Positions 13,401-22,768 of a stretch of DNA of 64,000 bases are shown here, piece by piece. The stretch comes from Sipunculus nudus (lineage: Eukaryota > Annelida > Sipuncula > Golfingiida > Sipunculidae). Where the stretch lies: NCBI GenBank assembly GCA_026874595.1, contig CM049308.1:13597501-13661500 (forward strand), given 5' to 3'. The position numbers and the translations under genes were made by a program. The notes below the pieces were generated by a model, which was not told where the DNA came from, searched no databases, and was given only the letters and a program-made list of their open reading frames with translations. The first letter of the stretch is position 1; every line of letters starts with the position of its first letter.

Positions 13401-15408
13401 AGCTCAAAATTGGAAAGTTTTTATTGAAAATCAAAATAAAAATTTTTGATGCGGGGGTTTAATATTGATGCGGGCGGTGCCTGAGAACCATACCTTTAAT
13501 TTTTTTTTGGCCTTAAAATGTTTATTTACTCTAATAGGGAGATGGGTTTATTTAACATGTTTATACAGGTTAACCCGTTCATACAAGATTATAAATGATA
13601 TAATATATATTAAAATATTATAGCAGAAGCGGATCCAGGGGGGGTCCAGGGGGTCCGGACCCCCCCCTTTTTCACCCGAAGCAATCTTTTTTTAAGGGGT
13701 TTTAGACGTAATTTTGCGGCCTGGACCCCCCCCTTTTCCAGACGTGATGACCTTTTTTTAGGATTTTCATTAGTCCTCCTGGGTTGGACCCCCCCTTTTC
13801 CTAAATCCTGGATCCGCCCCTGTATATAATGATAAATACAATTTATACAATGTAAAGTCATACATAATACAATGAATTATAATAATATGATAAAATGGCT
13901 AACGACAAAATGATACATAAAATTTAATTTAAATTTGATATGTGTCGATAATCTTATACATCACGGAGGATTAGTGTACAATATTTCAAGATACTGGGGT
14001 TACACCAACCGGTGGAATGGGTGTAGGCGAGGGAAGACTTGAAAAGGCTGGCTATTAAGGCGGTTCTCTGGTATTTACCGGGCCAATATACAAGTAGGAA
14101 TAGGTAAATGAAAGTCCAAATTGTGACATTTCCAGTGTTATGTTACAGCCTTCTAATCTGTCTGTAAAGTGCAAAACTATATATGCAAAACAATGTCAGT
14201 TTCTTTTTGCACAATCAAAGGTAAATTGTAAAACCTGTGCTGTTTACTTGGCAGGCATTTACCTTAAGTCAAACAATTTGCAGGATATCTACAATTTAGT
14301 ATTGAACTGGTGCCAGTCTAATTTTTGCTAAGGGGTGTTAGGTCATTTTTCATTGTAAAATATTGGACATCAGGAAAATGTTATAATAGGGCTTATAAAA
14401 TATAATATTCTTTGGTGAAACCGACTGTGCAATTTTCTCCAGGAGAACGTCCGTCTTCACACGGTTAACCTGGGATGGAACGGGCTGTCGATGGAGGGCG
14501 CTAAAGTGATGAAGGAGGCGCTGGCTGAGAACAGCACATTAGAGGAGTTAGACATTCAGTGTAATCGTCTGATGAACGAAGCCATCATCCTGCTCAGTAA
14601 AGGCCTGGAGAAAAATGACGGACTTCGAGTGCTTAAGGTAATACTCCCAATGCCCAGTCACTGATGAATAAAACTAGTGTTCTGTTAAATAATGAAGTAT
14701 GGCATGAAATTTTGTAATGATTATTTTCACACACAGCTTGAAAAAAAACTGTGTTCACCATAGTTTGAAATAGTACCTGTATAAAGGTCACGAATACTAT
14801 ACACAGGAAGTGTTATTAATAATTTATAAACAAAAACTGGTTCATTATTGAACATTTTATTCTCAATTTTTAAGATATAACAATTGATTTACGACATAGG
14901 ATATTAAACTTGTCAATTGAAAATCCCTTTAAATTATCGAAACTAACCAATTACCTTCATTAACTTTCACGTTTTTCCATGTTATTCATTAATTCGGTGT
15001 ATAATCGCGATCTCACGGAAGCGTATTGCTGCCACCTGGTAAAAGAAAAATAAATTATTTAACTCGTACGTACGACATACTATGTCGTACGTACGTACGA
15101 CATATTATCTCGTACGTACGACATATTATCTCGTACGTAAGACATATTAAATCTTACGGATCTGATTCATAGACTAGACATCCTGCTAACAGATATATGT
15201 ATAAGCAATATATATGTTTTCACATTAATTTTATAACATCTTCAACTCCTTGCAAACCGCTGGACCACCGTTAAAACGAACACACACACTCACATATATC
15301 TAATTATTTATAGTATATATTTAAATGCTATTCGATTCACATTTTTTCGTGTCCAGGTTTCTGTAATATTTCAAGCAAGCGAAATATACATCAAATCATT
15401 GTTTGACA

Positions 15409-15461
<53 letters not shown>

Positions 15462-18400
15462 TGAACTCTCATTTTAAGACAGGTGATTAAATAATGTTAG
15501 CAGTATATGATGTTATAATAGTGAGCCTGTCATAATGTTAATAAGAAACAAATCTTGCCTTTGCCAAACTGAAACTATTTATGGAGAAAGAAGGGTTCGG
15601 ACAAGAGGTACAGCTCCCAAATAGCCTGATTTTAAGTAACTGAGAATAGACATTTGTGGGGCAGGTTTCTATTATTCTAAACTGATCTTTCTAAAAACTA
15701 GATTTATACATAACGCATCGTGTAGTTGATCTTTCAAACTATTTAATGCATATACAGCCATTGATATGATTGGTGGGTAGGTGAACAGACAACAATCCAA
15801 TTAATTTTTATTTTGAACTTAATTATAAGAAACACCTAGTGAGCTTGAAAACCCTTGAATTTTGAATTTATGCTGAACCACCACCAGGTGGCGTGAGCGC
15901 TGTGTTTGTCTCGTCTCTAAACGATTTGTCTCGTTTCTAAATTTTATTTCCATTTTAAATTGGACATATAAGCATAGTAATCCACCGCAAGTAACAATAA
16001 CTAATTGTGTCCTTTGCACATGTCGGGATATTTTATCTGTTCGAACAAAAACCTCTGATAGACATTACATGTATTACTAATGACATTTTTAGTATCCACC
16101 GGCTGAGCCATTCTTACACAGCGCTGGTATTATATCCCCAAGGCTTTCAGTCTTTTCACACGTACTCTGTATATGACTGGCAGACAACGATTTGATAAAT
16201 TTCATTTCCTTGAAATATTTCCGAAACCTAGACACAAAGAAACAATGATTAATCGAATAGCATTTAAATTTATAGTATAAATAAATAAATAAATACATAT
16301 ATAAACATGTGTATTTTTTCTTTTCAACGGTGTTCCGACGGTTCGCAAGGTGAAGATGTTGTGTATTTAGGGTACGAACATGCATTATTTACCATATATA
16401 TATATTGCTTATACATATATCAGTTGGATCTGTATCAGATGCGTGAGATTAATTGTCGTACGTACGAGATAATATGTCGTACGTACGAGATAGTATGTCG
16501 TACGTACGAGATAGTATGTCGTACGTACGAGATAGTATGTCGTACGTACGAGAAAGTATGTCGTACGTACGAGATAATATGTCGTAGGTACGAGTTAAAT
16601 AATTTATTTTTCTTTTACCAGGTGGCAGCAATACGCTTCCGTACGATCTAGGTATATTCGTTGGTGGTTTTTAGTGTTCAAGGAATATTTTTATACAGTA
16701 AACCCTCAAAATTACAACCTCAACCGGGATCTCGATAAAATGGTCGCATTCTCGAGGTGTTTGTCTAAAGCGAGGTCTGTATTAAGCATTAAATTATTGG
16801 GAACGTGAAAGTGTGGTCGTTACTTTGAGGTGGTCGTTAGGCGAGATTTTACGGTATAACTCTACACTTTTTTTCAGGTCGGCCATAACCCGTTCAATGA
16901 CGCAGGCGCGTTCAGTCTCATCAAGGCTATTCAGACCAATGAGAACAGTACCATTGAGTACTTAGATCTAAAGGTAATACCCCCTGTTAGGTCAAGCATA
17001 TTGTAGATTTATATTCAGATCAAAAGATCTGCATCAACATAAAACACACCAACTCTTTATAGTAACTGCTAAATATTTACCAAAGATAAAATGAAACATT
17101 AGCGAAATATTACTGTAACGTATATATAAAGTGTCATAATTTATCCAAAATAAAATATCAGAAAAACAATTTTCAATATAGTGTAGCTTCTAATATTTTA
17201 AATGAAATATTTCACTCATATAACATTATGGATGTCCTCAGGGAGTGTTAGTCAAGGACGACTTCTTTGAAGTTCTGAAGGAGCTTAAGGATACAAAGAA
17301 GCTGGAGGCGGTGTATGAAGAATTTAACCCTTCAATAAAATACCGGGAAAAGAGCGACCTTGTCCCTCCAGGGAAGGCAGCCACTGATAACCTATTGCGG
17401 TACATAGAGGAGAAGAACACTGACGTCACGGCAGTATTCAGCGACGCCATCAAACAAACAGGGGACATGGCCATTGCGGAAAATGTTTTTCTAAAGACCA
17501 TTAAGGTATACCACAAGAGTTTGTACAAGATATATCCCACCATATTACATTTAGAAGGACTTCAGTCACTTTGATAATTAACACTTCTTCAGTCACCTGT
17601 AATACTTTACACTTGTTACTGAAATTTAACTGGGTTACATTTAAGGGTGTTTTAATATGGTGACACTACTTTGCCATGTGAATTCTAATTTTCTAGGACT
17701 TATTTCTTAAACAGAAGATGTGTTTTAAGTGAAATTTTAATACTGACGTTATATAGTGAATTTAATGCATCCTCAAACGTTTTCATACATGTTTATATAA
17801 CTGGATCTTACAATTGGACACGTCTGCTAAATTCCCCGTGCCAGACAGAAAAAAGACAGAGTCGTGTAACTCATGGACGTTAGTATTTTAGTACCTTTTT
17901 CTTCAAGATTGGTATTACTAGTGTAACTTATATATGTTCCAGGATATCGGATTCAGGATACCGAACCGTCAGCTGGAACATCTGTGCGACCATATAGCTT
18001 CAACTGAAGAGAAGGGACTAGTGGACTTGTCGTAAGTTATAATTATGACTGGGGCTAAAACAATGTATTTTCCCGCAAACATCTACACACAGGTAAACCG
18101 CCAGATATTTTTTCATGACAAGACGTTAAACGAGGCGGTTTTAGAGTGTGTCCTCTTTTGCAACAAAATAACCAAATCGGGGTATAGAATAATATACGAT
18201 TATTACCAAATAAACAGCGCCTGATTTTGCATCTGGTACCCCTTTTCCCCCTATACTGGTGTAGGAATTTTGTATGATTGCACCCCCAGCACACTTACCT
18301 ACCTGTGACTGTTTAGTACCCCTAGAAATCCTGCATCCGCCCCTGTTAAACATATCAGATTATCTCACTTTGATAGAATAGTAAAATATTCCTATGGTAA

Positions 18401-21400
18401 GTGGTCAACAAACTGTATCACGAACACATGGACCAAGTCCCTCTATCCTTGGGAAGGCCTTTCGTCATATGGTGGAGGCTTCTGCCTTCTATGGGTGCAT
18501 GTGAAATAGATCCCGGATTTGGAGATGGGGGGGGGGGGGGGCGGCTTTCTTGGGAATCTCACTCCTCAAATGTCCATCGAAATCAAGAGACGAAAAATGG
18601 AAGCGAACACGTTATGTCTTTCCTACCAGGGGAATAAATAATTAAACACTATTATCATTTTTCATGTCTTTAGGCACAAAAGTGAGGGTTACAAGCGTAA
18701 AGCGAGGGTCGAACTTGAACAGAAAAATAATTAATTTTACAATATAATGCTATAAACGAATTCTCCGTTTACTGTGGAAGATGTTAGTGTATTTTACAAG
18801 TGCAATTCTTCAAATAGGGGTCAAAATAGGGTCCGACTGCTTCATAGGGTATTATTAACACACAATCATGGTTATAATTATATCAGAATGAGTTTGACGA
18901 TTTACTTCGATTCCCCATGTGAGGGTAATATTGCAAGAGTAAGTCCAGATACAATTTTAGGGCCAATTTTTAAGATCCAAAATGAAACCGTAATAAAAAA
19001 ATATATGTCCTAAATAAGAGGTTCCAATGAAAATATAAATAAATTTAGTACCCATCACTAATAATTCGGGTATTTTTGTGTTTGTTTACTATAAACAAGA
19101 TCTAATGTGCTTCCTACAAAATTTCTATGAGCTGCTCTTCAGTATTTTTCACTCGCTGGACTAACGAAGCCATGTCCTAAATTTTCGTCAACTCCGTTAC
19201 AACTGCACCAATATGCCATCTACAGCCATCCAGTGGAACAAATCGAGTGGCTGATCATATCATTCGTTACAGTGTAGGGCATTCAAAGTGAAGAATCATG
19301 GCTTCAATCCGGAGTTTTGATTTTTATCAGTGAAAAAGTGTATTAAAAGTAAAGTAGCTTAATTCACCCATCAACTCTGTTACGCCATTTGTGAAAAAAG
19401 TAATTGTTGAAACCTATAAACATCCATGAACAGAGAGAGGCATCGTAAATCTATCAGAATTGAAATATTTGTTTGAAGGATTTCATGTCTATCATGTCCG
19501 CTGATTAGGTAAAATTTAAAAAATAATCAGCTCCGTTACGATCAACTCCGTTGCCATTCTATTGTAACGGAGTTGACGAATCACCAAACATTTTTTCTAT
19601 GAAAAGTCCAACCAGTAATAAATTATTCTCTGGTGAGAGGATTTATAAATAAGCACACTGAAGATAAGAAGCAGCTTCACTGACCACTTGATATATAGTA
19701 TAATCCCTTTTAATGCGTTTATCTTGGTCTGGAAAATACTGTTGCTCTTTGAAAACAAATAACTAATTTTGGTAATTAAAAAATGCTTTAGTCTTGAAAT
19801 TTGACAGCAATTGAAACATTAAAACTTATATATTAGACATATTTTATAAGTTTGTTTTAGAAGTGCGGACCGGACCGGACCGTTCGATGCACCAAGTAAG
19901 CGCCCTGTTTTTGTCAGGTCCAGCTGTAAGCGTTCCGGTCCATAAGGTGGACCGGTCCAAGGGGTTCGGCACATTTGTTAAAATATCATCAAAATTAAAA
20001 TATATTGTAATTCCTTTTATTCAACGTTTGTTCTACATATTTTTTATTACATATATTTGTTCAAATATTTAACAAAACCAAATATCATACACAACAAAAC
20101 GTGCTATAAATGTAATATAATAATCTATACTTTAATCGCAGGATCTGGGTTTGATTTTTAATGACAAATTTAAAATTACAGTCTTTTTTAATAAATTTTT
20201 CAGTGGTAAATATTTTGTGTTACTGTGTGGGGCATAGTGATTAGAATATAAGCCAAATGTGCAGGGTGGAGCGAGCTGATTTAAAGAATTTGCTTGGCGG
20301 GGATAGATGCGGGCTGACATACGCTGATGAAGTTTTGTAGCGGTTTAAGTGCGATTTGATATTGAAAACTTATTAATCTAATGTGCAGGGTTGGGCGAGC
20401 TGATTCAAAGATTATACTGGGCAGGGATGCAGATTGACATCAGCTGATAAGTTATGTAATGGTTTATGTGCGATCTGATACAGAAAACTTATTAATCCTT
20501 TGTTAATAATTTAATATAAAGAATATATTTAATGTATTCATCGTAAAGAAATTGGTCTTATTATACTAAGCAAAAGTATCAGCATTGTGCAACACAGCAG
20601 GGACAATGATCTAATGCTGAACATGTCACTTCAATCATAAGTTAATAACAAAAAATGAACTTTAACTGTTACTCACGATGGAAAAAAAAAATAAAATAAT
20701 ACATGTGCACGTATATAATTGTACTATTGCAGCTGTCATTGCTTTAAATATATTTTATGTAGCCAATGAGTCTTTCTGAGATGGTTTATTACCCCTTGTT
20801 CATAACACGATTGTTGGTGAAACTAAATCCTGAAACACATTTGTTTAACTTAATCCTTTTAACATTAAGTTCGGCGGTCCAACCGGTCCGGTCCAGGAAT
20901 AAGCGGTCCGGTATTTTGTGTTATCGGTCCAAGCGGTCCGGTCCGCACCTCTAGTTTGTTTATGAGCTTATAACTTAAATTCATTGGGTTTACAGGCTAA
21001 TCGCCATGGCTAAGACTGGAAAAGAACGAATGAGGGTATATAGACATTATTATTTTCTGCTGGATTCATCTAATGAAGTGTTAGGCATTTATATAAGAAA
21101 GAATATCCCCTTAGCCCACAAACGAAAGGAGAACATTCCAAATATGAACACTGTGTGTTGTGTATTCCGTTCTCTGTTCTACACCTGACAGCTTTTATTG
21201 TAACACGAATTCAGGTTGATTACAAGGCCGCTGAAAGTGTTCAGCTCCATCACGTTTTAGCATTGCATTGACCATCCAAGGAAATTATGACTTCTTAATA
21301 AAACATGAAGTCTTTTGCATTAAATTAGGAGAAAGTTTTGGAACATATTACTGTGTACACCTTTTAAGTGGTCGAGCAGGCCCTTTTTACTTAGGATTCA

Positions 21401-22646
21401 CTGTAAATCCAAAAATTGGTATCAGTTTACTATAATATTTGCGTTATTGTTTTATATATTTGTGAAATTAATGGTAATATTTTATTAGTTTAGATGACAC
21501 TAGCCTTTAATGCCAGTTGCATATATAGCACAGCTCTATAAGGTAACAAGACTATCATTTTTGTTGAAAATTGATCAACTCCGTTACAGCTCTTAATTGT
21601 AACAATATTTTCCTGGATTTAGATAATGTTGGCATTTCTTTACTTTCTCAAGTATTTTATTGTCATTAAAGGAGAAATATGTTTTTATTGAATTCATATT
21701 GAAATGGTTAAATACCTAGTAGGTAGGCATTTAGCAAGTTCTTTCTCGCAACAATCCCGAGCTGAGTTGTTCAATTTAGCAGTAATTTACATTAATTGAC
21801 TTTATGTGTTTAAAATAAACTTTATATGGTAAACTTTTGTTTACCGGTCAGGGTAACTTGTGTCGATATATTTTAGCAAGATACAACTTGATAGTTATCT
21901 GTTTACTTTTTGTTCAAATGTGTTAAAAGTTTAGGTAAGAATATCTTAATAATTTAGTGCGTTATCAACTCCGTTACATTCCAGTCAGCGCAACATTTTA
22001 GCCAAAAACTATATTCGACCGTTTTCCTCCAGACTTTGCAGAAGATAACGTTACAAACTATTGTCAAATGATGGACAATTTGTAGGAGATCAGTAATATT
22101 GAGCGTATACCTGTCTCTTTTAGCAAGTTCTCTTCAATGCACTTTATGGGTCAAACATTTGTGTGCACTATCACCTTATTATTTAGCATTAATAAAAATG
22201 TCAGGAATAATTTTCATATCAAACTCTAGTGTTTATGATGATTGTGTACCATACTTTTGTAAAATCTACATACGTGACACATTCATTCTTCTTTTTTTAC
22301 CGCATTATTTTGTGATTTAAAAAAAAATAAACTGCTGTAACGGAGTTGACTTGCTGACTAAAGACTGCTATTCTTCTATTGTGGTAAAAACGCAAGTATG
22401 GATAAAAGTGCGCTGCTGATGGGAGTTTTTGACCTTTCATATATCCCGCTTGAAAAGGAAAGAAGAAAAAATGAATTTTGCAACAACTTTTTTCCCTCTG
22501 TTTGTGAACTCGAAATTGACCCCTATTCTGAGAATTACACACAAAAGACAGTTTATATGGGTACATATGTTTTCCTTTTTCTTTTCAGACTGCTAATCCA
22601 GTTAGAGAAAGATGATAAAGAAGCAAAAACAAAAGACAACACGTAA
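3309..22646 (+). CDS. LRRC74A: leucine-rich repeat protein, LRRC74-like, 12 coding exons
   Basis: Coding exons by splice sites and phase: 3309-3471, 4133-4335, 9227-9334, 10863-10956, 11542-11591, 11817-11898, 13068-13153, 14443-14637, 16878-16973, 17242-17505, 17943-18031 and 22589-22646. They total 1488 nt, or 495 residues plus stop; human LRRC74A is close to this length. The N-terminus is acidic (EIDSDSDTDLEDAYY). The middle has RNH1-type repeats with the core LxxLxLSxNxI, for example KLDLSYNGVGDSG, TLDLSWNHIRLKGA, TVNLGWNGLSMEGA and ELDIQCNRLMNEA. The last 110 residues look like an EF-hand pair, but both loops (DAIKQTGDMAIA and ASTEEKGLVDLS) lack most calcium ligands. LRR proteins of this class are scaffolds; no enzymatic role is visible. 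All junctions are GT..AG. The LRR exons are secure. The last exon is uncertain because alternatives exist at 20996 and 22729. LRRC74A versus LRRC74B cannot be decided by eye. Confidence 0.82.
3732..3920 (+). repeat. short TIR element, CAGGGGCGGATC family, copy 1
   Basis: 189 bp bounded by CAGGGGCGGATC and GGATCCGCTTCTG in inverted orientation, rich in G-runs. It is non-coding. An inverted copy lies at 13624-13822 and shares the internal AACCCAGGAGGACTAATG stretch. It is a non-autonomous DNA transposon in the first intron of the LRRC74-like gene. Confidence 0.65.
5148..6260 (+). repeat. 145-bp tandem satellite, about 7.5 copies
   Basis: Units begin near TTCTTTCGCGCGCGATAACT and contain CTTTCCCAAATTCACAGG, TTGGTACCTATGAGGGCT and GCCGCCACAGCCCGATCGC. 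The last block recurs near 5275, 5420, 5565, 5710, 5855, 5999 and 6143, giving a period of 144-146 bp. It lies in the 4.9-kb second intron of the LRRC74-like gene. The final unit is degenerate. The short ORFs in it are read-through of the repeat and not genes. Confidence 0.9.
6830..7105 (+). repeat. dispersed repeat family, copy 1
   Basis: Shares order and sequence with 8630-8885 and, inverted, with 47215-47595. Common blocks are a TG-rich stretch after a short pyrimidine run, AATCTCATGAAATTTTCAGG, a CCGGATT..TCATCAAGGAATAT block and CCTGGGAATAT. It is non-coding and of unknown class. Confidence 0.6.
7375..7404 (+). repeat. ATT microsatellite
   Basis: About ten units of TTA in intron 2 of the LRRC74-like gene. 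Confidence 0.85.
7483..7610 (+). repeat. 64-bp tandem duplication
   Basis: Two near-identical copies start at 7483 and 7547, each opening with GTTTAATTGTTAGGGTTTCC. Confidence 0.85.
7880..8030 (+). repeat. degenerate tRNA-derived SINE
   Basis: Aligns with the better-preserved SINE at 27822-28230: a degenerate B-box region near GAGTTAGAGTTCCGG is followed by TTCACGGTCGACCCCAACC and CTGCAG, in the same order and spacing. It is older and truncated. Confidence 0.45.
8360..8384 (+). repeat. poly-G tract
   Basis: About 24 G interrupted by one C. It can form a G-quadruplex and is also a likely assembly error site. Confidence 0.85.
8630..8885 (+). repeat. dispersed repeat family, copy 2
   Basis: Same family as 6830-7105: the blocks AATCTCATGAAATTTTCAGG, GATCCGGATTTAGGA and AGCCTGGGAATATGGGCC appear in the same order. 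Confidence 0.6.
9350..9482. mobile_element. mariner-like MITE, copy 1
   Basis: 133 bp with ends TACAGTGAAACCTC and GAGGTTCTACTGTA, bordered by TA. TA target sites and TACAGT ends are typical of Tc1/mariner-derived MITEs. It lies just downstream of LRR exon 3. Confidence 0.7.
9938..10115. mobile_element. mariner-like MITE, copy 2
   Basis: 178 bp with ends TACAGTGGAACCTC and GAGGTTCTACTGTA. The interior matches copy 1 (CTCCTTACG near the left end, GTCCGTAA near the right) and is about 45 bp longer. Diverged relatives appear near 16692, 33775 and 56990. Confidence 0.7.
12485..12925 (+). repeat. dispersed element, inverted partner at 45275-45725
   Basis: About 440 bp with CTAAAGGT-type inverted ends. 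The partner copy on the other strand shares long blocks such as ATCTGGCAGCAAGTCAGA, CTCCGCATATA and AGGTAGGTGAA. It is a non-coding, probably non-autonomous DNA element in an LRRC74-like intron. Confidence 0.65.
13175..13512. mobile_element. PIF/Harbinger-type MITE, copy 1
   Basis: 338 bp. It starts GGCCAAAA and ends TTTTGGCC, with TTA immediately on each side (13172-13174, 13513-13515). Inner TIR is GGTATGGTTCTCAGGCAC. GGCC ends plus a TTA target duplication are the known signature of Tourist/Harbinger MITEs. It sits 21 bp after the donor of the LRR exon ending 13153. A second copy is at 37683-37957. Confidence 0.75.
13624..13822 (-). repeat. short TIR element, CAGGGGCGGATC family, copy 2
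   Basis: 199 bp from CAGAAGCGGATCC to GGATCCGCCCCTG, inverted relative to 3732-3920, with C- and G-runs. The ORF at 13610-13861 minus is a by-product of the repeat. Confidence 0.65.
15015..16642. mobile_element. foldback element with CGTACGTACG repeat arms
   Basis: The ends are inverted over at least 55 bp: ACGGAAGCGTATTGCTGCC at the left, GGCAGCAATACGCTTCCGT at the right. Just inside, both arms carry tandem copies of a palindromic CGTACGTACG core (four at 15066-15145, seven at 16456-16592). The inverted homology continues inward through 15190-15410 and 16180-16420, so each arm is over 400 bp. The loop holds a TA microsatellite. CGATCT occurs one base outside each end (15008-15013, 16644-16649), a possible target duplication. 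No transposase. The ORFs of CRTYEIV-type repeats are translations of the arm. Confidence 0.8.
15413..15460 (+). repeat. TA microsatellite
   Basis: About 24 TA units in the loop of the foldback element. Confidence 0.9.
18032..19849. other. intron of the LRRC74-like gene, no gene
   Basis: Non-coding. It contains a poly-G run at 18528-18541, a CATCCGCCCCTG terminus near 18330 resembling the CAGGGGCGGATC family, and from 19188 the first five copies of the TCAACTCCGTTACA-type motif. Confidence 0.6.
19858..20953. mobile_element. hAT-type non-autonomous element with 8-bp TSD
   Basis: 1096 bp. It starts TAGAAGTGCGGACCGGACCG, ends CGGTCCGGTCCGCACCTCTA, and is flanked by a perfect 8-bp direct repeat GTTTGTTT at 19850-19857 and 20954-20961. 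TAGAGGTG-type ends with an 8-bp duplication are the hAT signature. Both ends also carry subterminal ACCGGACCG repeats, as expected for transposase binding. No transposase is encoded. The right end lies 34 bp upstream of the candidate exon acceptor at 20995. Confidence 0.88.
20256..20503 (+). repeat. 124-bp tandem duplication inside the hAT element
   Basis: Two diverged copies start at 20256 and 20380, each with AATGTGCAGGG, GCGAGCTGATT and GAAAACTTATTAATC. Confidence 0.75.
20996..21035 (+). CDS. alternative penultimate exon of the LRRC74-like gene
   Basis: Exon 17943-18031 ends with two bases of a codon (TC). The TTTACAG acceptor at 20995 gives TCG and then continues with LIAMAKTGKERMR to a GTATAT donor. 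This is phase-compatible and fits the exiting helix of the second EF-hand-like motif. It ends in phase 0, and the following exon is not clear: splicing to 22729 would add AN and stop. It may be mutually exclusive with 22589-22646. Transcript data would decide. Confidence 0.4.
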
Positions 22647-22728
22647 GATTGACACCAGTGAATGCCTTACGATGTCATATTCATATTTTACTATTTAATG
22701 AAATTTTAAGAGGCGTTACAGGCTGCAG

Positions 22729-22768
22729 GCTAATTGAAAGCCGAGACCGTAACGCTCACGCAGATTAA
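22729..22768 (+). CDS. possible alternative last exon of the LRRC74-like gene
   Basis: After the CTGCAG acceptor at 22728, a phase-2 join gives S-LIESRDRNAHAD and stop. The first residues (SLI) resemble those encoded from 20996 (SLI) and 22589 (SLL), so three acceptors would give similar starts to the C-terminus. The local sequence is less AT-rich than its surroundings. Weak evidence only. Confidence 0.25.

Noticed and set aside
16307-16651. ORF of repeated CRTYEIV-like units and its antisense partner
   Set aside because: It reads the tandem CGTACGTACG arm of a foldback element; both strands stay open because the unit lacks stops.
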